Below are positions 58,760 through 64,000 of a DNA stretch of 64,000 nt, piece by piece. This stretch comes from Trichomonas vaginalis G3. Its lineage: Eukaryota; Parabasalia; Trichomonadida; Trichomonadidae. The notes beneath the pieces were generated by a model. It made no database searches and was not told where the DNA came from. It saw only the letters and a program-made list of their open reading frames with translations. How positions within the stretch are numbered: position 1 is the first letter of the stretch; every line of letters starts with the position of its first letter. The translations under genes were made by a program, and so were the position numbers. Location of the stretch: the NCBI RefSeq assembly GCF_026262505.1, contig NC_067204.1, positions 11,922,522 to 11,986,521 of the forward strand. Reading direction: 5' to 3'.

Positions 58760-59002
58760 ATGGGTTTCTTCAGTAAGATAGGAAACTTCTTTCGAAATGT
58801 TGGAAGAGGTATATGGAATGGAATAAAATCTGTCGGAAGAGGAGTATGGAACGGTGTCAAAAATATTGGTAAAAGAGTAGGTCAGTTTGTTGGTATTATA
58901 CCTAAAGACCCTGAACCAGAAGAACAAGCTCCTGTTATACAACAGCCTGAACCTGCACCACAATCTAGTTGGCAACCAAATCCAACACCTCAACCGTATT
59001 AA
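58760..59002 (+). CDS. Maverick amphipathic small protein, pVI-like plan
   Basis: An 80-residue protein with a Gly/Trp-rich amphipathic region (MGFFSKIGNFFRNVGRGIWN, then repeated SVGRGVWNGVKN), a basic segment and a Pro/Gln-rich tail. The layout of an N-terminal amphipathic helix plus a basic region is like membrane-lytic minor virion proteins of Polinton/adenovirus relatives. No sequence identity is claimed. The gene at 62576 has a similar plan. ATG is preceded by TTTTTACATATAGTAAA. Confidence 0.55.
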   Translation: MGFFSKIGNFFRNVGRGIWNGIKSVGRGVWNGVKNIGKRVGQFVGIIPKDPEPEEQAPVIQQPEPAPQSSWQPNPTPQPY

Positions 59003-59006
59003 AAAA

Positions 59007-59855
59007 TTATATTTTTACCGTTCGATAGTAGTTGTATATGAAACTAAGTTCTAAGTAAAACGCATGGTATAATGGAATTATTCTTTTTCTTCCATCTGTA
59101 GTAAACCATACTTGAAAGTCTGAAATACTTCCACTTGGTGGTTCGTATAACTTTGTAGGTTTTTCGTAAAAGTCATTTGCCAAGCATAAGAAAGAGTTTT
59201 GGGCGCCAGAAAATGAAGCATGAACTATCACAGCATCTTGGTCGAAAACATCTTTAAATAAATATGGTTCATCTCTTGCATATTGACTGTAGATATTTGC
59301 TAAAGGAGGTTCAACTTTCTGATTTAACATTCTTTGCAAATAATACCATGACATTGCAGTGAATTCTGTATATATTTGTTCGTCTTTATTTGGATTGTCT
59401 TCGTAGATTTGAAATGACACTTGTGAATTTTGTTTGTCATATACAATTCTCACATAAAGTGTGCTATTGGTATTCGCATATTCATCAGCATATTTTGCAT
59501 AACATGAATTTATTTTATCTTCTATATTTTTTAATGCAGTCTGTAGAGAAGATGAGAGGTCAACTTGTATTAGCTCAATTTCTTCCCACATTTTTCGTTG
59601 CCCTTCAGATGTATAATCTATATGAAACCTTACAATAAATGGAAAACTTTTATCTTCTACAGACACAAACTTTATTCTTCGAAAACCAATAGCTTTTGTG
59701 ACAGATGGGTCTCTTAACCATCTTAATGGGTAGTCAAAACGATAGCCTTCATGCTTTACGGTATCTGTCTCAAACTTTTGACCGACATTAGTAAAAAGTT
59801 CATCTAATGGTTTAGTTGTAGCAACTCTAGAATTTTCTTTTTCTATTGGAAGCAT
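59007..59855 (-). CDS. Maverick protein, possible minor capsid
   Basis: A 282-residue, intact, beta-rich protein with no membrane segment. It is Tyr/Phe-rich and contains a Trp-Arg motif (RFDYPLRWLRDP, near residue 41), EIELIQVDLS, and an acidic and hydrophobic C-terminal half (YLQRMLNQKVEPPLANIYSQY). A single beta-sandwich of this length fits the penton-like minor capsid protein of Mavericks/Polintons, but I have no motif that proves it. It is on the minus strand, divergent from the tail-fibre gene, with 18 bp between the two ATGs. Confidence 0.45.
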   Translation of the reverse strand: MLPIEKENSRVATTKPLDELFTNVGQKFETDTVKHEGYRFDYPLRWLRDPSVTKAIGFRRIKFVSVEDKSFPFIVRFHIDYTSEGQRKMWEEIELIQVDLSSSLQTALKNIEDKINSCYAKYADEYANTNSTLYVRIVYDKQNSQVSFQIYEDNPNKDEQIYTEFTAMSWYYLQRMLNQKVEPPLANIYSQYARDEPYLFKDVFDQDAVIVHASFSGAQNSFLCLANDFYEKPTKLYEPPSGSISDFQVWFTTDGRKRIIPLYHAFYLELSFIYNYYRTVKI

Positions 59856-59873
59856 ATTTTATCTATAATAAAA

Positions 59874-61607
59874 ATGTCAAATGAAACAGCGTCTATGAGA
59901 GAAATACAACACAACCGACAACTCATTATGCAAGCTCTAAATAAGAACACAACAAACTTTTCAAACTATTCTAAGATATCTGAGTCATTGAAAGAAGGAA
60001 ACTTAAAACTGACAATAAACCCAATGACAGATGAGTTTCTGTTCAAGACAATAAGAACCATACTGTCTGTATAAATCCAACAAAAGGAACTTTAAACGAG
60101 AAACCTATAAATGAACTTCTTTTGAAAGCAGATGTTGACAACAAAGCTGACAAAGAATATGTAGACGATGCAATAGCAAAAGAAGAAGAAAGAGCTAACA
60201 ATGCTTATGCAACAAAAGAACATACTCATCCTGAACTAGCAGACAAAACATATGTTGACAATAAAATGTCAAGTGAAGTGACAAGAGCTGAAAACGAATA
60301 TTCTAAAAAGACTCATATACATTATATTAACCAAATACCAAGTCTTAAGGAAACATTAGAGACAAAAGCAGATAAGACTCATACACATTCTATATCTGAT
60401 ATTACAAACTTACAAGAAACCTTAAACAGGAAAAGTGACGTTGGACATACACATACCATTGCAAATATTACAAACTTACAAGAAACCTTAAACAGTAAAA
60501 GTGACGTTGGACATACACATTCTATATCTGAAATAACAGACTTAAACGTTAGCCTTGAAAAGAAAGCAGATAAAACATATGTCAATGAAATATACCAAAG
60601 TTTGATAGGAACAACAAAAAATATTGAAACTATTGTTGGTGACTTTTCTGTCAATGAAGAAAATAAATATTTTAGATGGCAGTTTGTACAGTCCTTAAAA
60701 AATGGTACACGGTGTAAACTCATTCCGAAAAATAACAATGAAATGTATGTAAGCTATAAAAAGAATGATGGTACACAAGTTAAAGTTCCATTAGACAACA
60801 ACTGCTACTTAAACTTATATGGAGACGAACAAAAGAAATATTTAAGAGTTTATGAAATGGCAGATATGACATTGCTGACCAGCTCCAGCACCATATTATT
60901 ATGACTATGGAGATGACGACAGAACACCACATGTAGATGAACAAAAGCTAACATTATATTTAGATTATTATAGATATAAAAGATATAATGCAATAGAAAA
61001 AACGAGAATAGTATATTATTACAGACGACAGAAATAAATATTATAGTCAAGACTTTACCTACCCTGAAAACATAAGATTATATTATAAAAAATATTCTGA
61101 CACACAAAGAAGAAACCTGAAATAGTTGCACTATATTTTAAGTTCAAAAGAGACAATCCTATAATATCTCATATGTTTGATTTAATGAACCCAGTAGGTT
61201 CTATTTATACATCTATGGATGTAAGAGGTCCACAAGTAATGTTTGGTGTTGGTGCATGGGAACAAATAGTCGACAGGTTTTTGTATTGTGCAAACTCTTC
61301 AAAGGAAACAGGTGGAAGTAAAACGATTTCAGGTGAAAATTTACCTGCACACAGTCACTACATAGATTTAAGGACATCTCAAGCAGGATGGCATAAGCAT
61401 AGATATTGGGATTGGTCAGGAATGACAAAAGGTAAAGGATATGATGTTAAAGACGAGGTTAAGTTTGCTATAAATTGTTACTGGAGTGACACTCAGGGAG
61501 AAGGAAACCATACACATTTCGTTTCAGGATATACGCAAACAACGGGACAAAGTAAAGAATACATGCCACCTTACATGACAGTTTACGCATGGTATAGAAT
61601 TGCTTAG
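59874..61607 (+). pseudogene. Phage-type tail fibre gene, broken by frameshifts
   Basis: Pieces in three frames form one gene. An N-terminal 60 residues start at the ATG at 59874 (MSNETASMREIQ). After a shift near 60060 comes a coiled, repetitive shaft (60080-60904) with KADKTHTHSISDITNL and GHTHTIANITNL in 66-bp repeats, as in tail fibres. At 60880-61170 at least two further shifts follow. The last part (61173-61607) is a collar/gp10-like tip (MFDLMNPVGSIY, NLPAHSHYI, GNHTHFVSG, YMPPYMTVYAWYRIA). The family attaches virions to cells; the element may have taken it from a bacteriophage. Stop TAG overlaps the TTA stop of the integrase on the other strand. Confidence 0.8.
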
Positions 61608-62558
61608 TCGTCATTTTCAACTTCTTTAGCATATTCGTCAGGAGTTGTCTTATATTTGTTAGGAACTGTCTTTGAAAGTATAACCATTGAACTTTGACAA
61701 GTTTGAAACGAGGTCTGGCAATAGTAGTTTTATCTTCTGCTTGCAGTGTGTACATTTTGCCATGTTTGCCTAAAACTTCATAATATTCTCTTGTATACTT
61801 TCTTCTATTTTTACGAACACGAATGTGAGTACCTGTCGGGTTCCCATTGTTGTCATAGTCAATAGTATTTTCATATGGGTCGCGTTTAGGTATTTCTATT
61901 TTTACTTTGTCACCTTTCTGAAGTTTGAAGCCCGGCATTCTTTCTTGTTTGTCTCTTTTGACTAAATTATTAAATATATAGTCTTTCTCTAAGTCAGGGT
62001 TGTTTTTCATTTCTTCGGGGGAGTGGTTTCCCAAACCTTTTTGTTTACGGTTATTGTAAATATTTAAAACTTGTCTCATCTTTGCCATGGAGAAGTGTCT
62101 ATACTTGTCGTCATATGACATTTCATTTGCTTCACCACCTTGTGGTTGGTTTAAGTCTCTTAACATTTTTATACAACCGGCAATGACACCAAGAGCAGAT
62201 GGTTTTGGTCGACAATGAAATATTGGTTTACATTTTTTGAACGCAGATAGTTTTTTACATCATCTGATTTGAAGAACTTTCACAGTCAGATGTCAGTTTT
62301 GTTGGATGGTATTTGTCAACGAATATTGTCAAAGCAGTTTTTACATCTAAAATATTTTTGGACCATAATGGTATGGCTTCACAGTATCTTGTGTTTTGAC
62401 CAACAAATATTAACCAGTATGGAGGTCCATCTGTTTCTAACTCTCGGAATGTTTTCCAAGATATCCATAACCGCATTTGGTGTTGAACTAAAGATTTTTA
62501 TCATGAGTGCTTTCTTTGTCGCTTTAGAAACATAGGGGTCCTTGTTTGGATTCGTCAT
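61604..62558 (-). pseudogene. Maverick RVE integrase, broken by frameshifts
   Basis: The core segment at 62255-62476 contains FRELETDGPPYWLIFV (with the first catalytic Asp just upstream in a neighbouring frame, VMDIS), CEAIPLWSKNILD and KLTSDCESS (second catalytic Asp). The C-terminal part (61700-62166) has a helical domain (KYRHFSMAKMRQVLN) and an SH3-like barrel (LQKGDKVKIEI, REYYEVLGKHGKMYTLQ) as in retroviral-like integrases. The start is ATG at 62558 and the end TTA at 61604; together about 318 residues. At least three frameshifts (about 62460, 62260-62190, 61690) break it, so it cannot be active. The third acidic residue (E) is not clear. Confidence 0.8.
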
Positions 62559-62575
62559 TTTTTAACCCTATAAGA

Positions 62576-62976
62576 ATGGGTTTTTTTGGCGCATTAGCAG
62601 GAGTTGCATCTAGATTTTTACCCGCAGTGGGAACAATAGCCAGAGGTGCATTTGGAATTGGAAGGAAGATTTTGAGTACATTAGGTATACTGAAAGAGAA
62701 AGCACAACCTATTATACAAACTGTACAGAAAGGTTGGGATGTAGCACGAGATGCAACAAATCTTATTCCAAATCCTGAAACAAGAGGAAAAGTTCAAGGA
62801 TGGATGGACAATTTAGGAAGACAAGCAGGAAACTATTATAACAAAGCAATGACTACTATAACCAAGCAGGACACTATATGGACCAAGGTGAAAGATTCTT
62901 TAACAGAGGATATAACCATGCACAACAGTGGGTAAACAATAACCAACCGCAACCACCTCAAACTTGGGGAATGTAA
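62576..62976 (+). pseudogene. Maverick amphipathic protein, frameshifted
   Basis: The start (MGFFGALAGVASRFLPAVG) is an amphipathic Gly/Ala-rich helix, like the protein at 58760. The first frame stops at 62935, but from about 62850 another frame gives the more convincing tail (YYNQAGHYMDQGERFF, NHAQQWVNNNQPQPPQ, ending at TAA 62974-62976). One shift near 62852 separates them. It is probably a minor virion protein. The ATG is only 18 bp from the integrase start on the other strand. Confidence 0.6.
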
Positions 62977-62995
62977 AATTTTTTACTGAGATGAA

Positions 62996-63148
62996 ATGAA
63001 CAATACAGCATTGAGACAAATGAGTTCAAGATGGATTTGTCGGCTTCCAGCAGTTACACCACGTGTTTGTAAAGTTCTTCCTATACCTCAGGAAGTTTTA
63101 GACCGACTTAAAAAACCTAAACAACCAGTTGAAAACAAACCAAACTAA
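62996..63148 (+). CDS. Maverick micro-ORF with repeated leader
   Basis: A 50-residue ORF (MNNTALRQMSSRWICRL, PRVCKVLPIPQEVLDRLK). It is preceded by the leader TTTTTTACTGAGATGAA, identical to that of the next gene. The leader itself holds an ATG (62991) giving a two-codon ORF whose TGA overlaps the main ATG. Two Cys and a basic-Pro tail; no family. Confidence 0.5.
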   Translation: MNNTALRQMSSRWICRLPAVTPRVCKVLPIPQEVLDRLKKPKQPVENKPN

Positions 63149-63167
63149 AATTTTTTACTGAGATGAA

Positions 63168-63751
63168 ATGACCGAAGAAGTTGAAACGGTAGATTTGACA
63201 CCACAAACAAAAAGTTCAGAACCATTGTCAAAACCTGTCAAAGAACTTACAGATGAAGAGAAAAATTCAATAATAGAAGTGCCAGGTCTGGAAATACAAA
63301 CCCTAACTATAAAGTCACTTTTCATAGAAATGGAACGGCTAGTATCTCAAAAAAGAAACAGACTCTCACAAATAAAATATTGAAGTCTGAAGGAGCTTTC
63401 GAGACAACAGATGGAAAAGTTTACTTCACTGACCAACAGTTCATTATAGAACATCTCATTGACTTAGAGTCGAAATATTCTAAACTTTACAACAAACACA
63501 AAAAGTTGAAAGGAAAACAAAAACAAATGGCATATGATATTTATGAAGATGTTGACGACACAACTGTTCCTGCAAGTGAAGTAAAGTCAGAGGAACCGAA
63601 AAGTGACGAAAAACCGATAGAAGAAGAAAAACCAAAAACTGAAGATAAACCAAAACCAAAGTTTAGTTTCCAAACTAAACCAAGTCAACCTTCATTAGCT
63701 GGTATGGGTTGGCGTCAAAGACTTATGGCAGCAGGCGGTTATGTAAAGTAA
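63168..63751 (+). pseudogene. Maverick acidic/basic protein, frameshifted
   Basis: Two overlapping ORFs, in different frames, appear to be one gene. The first (MTEEVETVDLTPQTKSSE to about 63290) is acidic. From about 63290 another frame reads PNYKVTFHRNGTASISKKK, continues through a helix (QFIIEHLIDLESKYSKLYNK), an acidic Lys/Glu/Pro-rich stretch and a conserved-looking tip (GMGWRQRLMAAGGYVK). The frameshift is near 63285-63295. The leader matches that of the upstream micro-ORF. Function unknown. Confidence 0.55.
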
Positions 63752-63799
63752 AGAAAAAAAAACATTTTTTTTTATTTTTATAAAAATGCCCCATATAGA

Positions 63800-64000
63800 A
63801 TGGACAGAAAGTCTGCTAGAATAAAAGCAGAGTTACAAAGATATGGTTGGAGAGTTTCGAAGAATTTTAAATATAGGAAGGGAAGACCCATAAAAGTCTA
63901 TGACAAATTGTCTGGTCTTCGCTACGAAATGGATTTGGAAACAGCACGTGCCAATTATCCAAACAGACTAGAGAGGTTAGAAGAAGAACGTCTTATGGAC
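63800..64000 (+). CDS. Maverick protein, N-terminus only
   Basis: Open to the window edge, 67 codons seen. Starts MDRKSARIKAELQRYGWRV and continues with a basic segment (KNFKYRKGRPIKVYDKLS) and a charged helix. An upstream ATG at 63786 gives only 12 codons. It could be a DNA-binding protein or the start of a larger Maverick gene; not recognised. Confidence 0.5.
   Translation, partial: MDRKSARIKAELQRYGWRVSKNFKYRKGRPIKVYDKLSGLRYEMDLETARANYPNRLERLEEERLMD

Larger units (their letters stand above)
57541..64000. mobile_element. Degenerate Maverick/Polinton transposon, partial
   Basis: A set of genes that occur together only in trichomonad Mavericks: retroviral-type integrase, phage-like tail fibre, D12-class methyltransferase fragment and short proteins of virion type, on both strands with very short gaps. 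Codon use and leaders differ from the host genes to the left. Most genes carry frameshifts or stops. It runs off the right edge; polymerase B, ATPase, protease and major capsid genes are not in view. The left boundary is put at the first GC hairpin and is approximate. Mavericks are very abundant in T. vaginalis. Confidence 0.85.

Noticed and set aside
1-64000. tRNA, rRNA or spliceosomal intron signals
   Set aside because: I looked for GTTCRANNC-type B boxes and the trichomonad intron 3' motif ACTAACACACAG and saw no convincing case; a tRNAscan-SE and covariance-model search would be needed to be sure.

Overview
The window is nuclear DNA of a parabasalid protist, most probably Trichomonas vaginalis. 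The genome is AT-rich, the long ORFs show no introns I can recognise, and many start codons lie 10-20 nt after a TCAYWWTTT-type Initiator (Inr), the core promoter of trichomonads. Stop codons often run into TAAA. Two genes belong to the DUF3447/ankyrin family that is greatly expanded in this species, and the right end is part of a Maverick/Polinton element. The species call is from recognition, not a search.

The left and centre (about 0.2-46.7 kb) are a gene-dense housekeeping region. In order it holds two HEAT-repeat transport-receptor-like proteins (226 and 4500), a rhomboid-like membrane protein (3421), an RPB4-like RNA polymerase subunit (8195), a coiled-coil protein (8948), a tandem AAA ATPase (10750), a BTB-like/Sel1/ankyrin protein (12727) and a WDR68/DCAF7-type WD40 protein (15360). 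These are followed by an ankyrin gene that has lost both start and end (16942), a tiny cysteine-rich ORF (18715), an ArfGAP (19961), an MCRS1-like FHA protein (20857), an XRN 5'-3' exonuclease (22083), a protein kinase with C-terminal repeats (25264) and a REEP/Yop1 protein (27400). Further right are IFT70/TTC30 (30571), a seven-TM protein that starts at TTG (34480), a TFIIS-N-like small protein (35773), an INTS11-type metallo-beta-lactamase endonuclease (36452) and a 2,663-residue coiled-coil protein with a G-box-like TCP10 repeat (38727). The genes are independent transcription units on both strands, not operons.

Between the genes I found four non-autonomous transposons with terminal inverted repeats and 7-10 bp target duplications (19126-19791, 29411-30463, 32729-33648, 51270-52478). 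The first three have the 9-10 bp duplications typical of Mutator-like elements. A ~125-bp MITE-like repeat occurs twice (38386, 50741).

The region from 46.7 to 57.5 kb is repeat-rich. An ankyrin gene (47828) is split by a 37-bp minisatellite that carries extra copies of its last ankyrin repeat. A GC-rich array of about four hairpin units lies at 52.68-53.17 kb. A 274-residue protein of unknown function (53571) and ALG13 (54613) follow, then a second hairpin cluster and a large imperfect inverted repeat.

From about 57.55 kb to the end is part of a decaying Maverick: GC hairpins, a truncated D12-class adenine methyltransferase, small virion-like proteins, a possible capsid protein on the minus strand, a phage-type tail-fibre gene broken by several frameshifts, and a broken retroviral-type integrase facing it with overlapping stops. 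Several short Maverick genes lie to the right; the last one runs off the window. Polymerase, packaging ATPase, protease and the major capsid protein are not in view.
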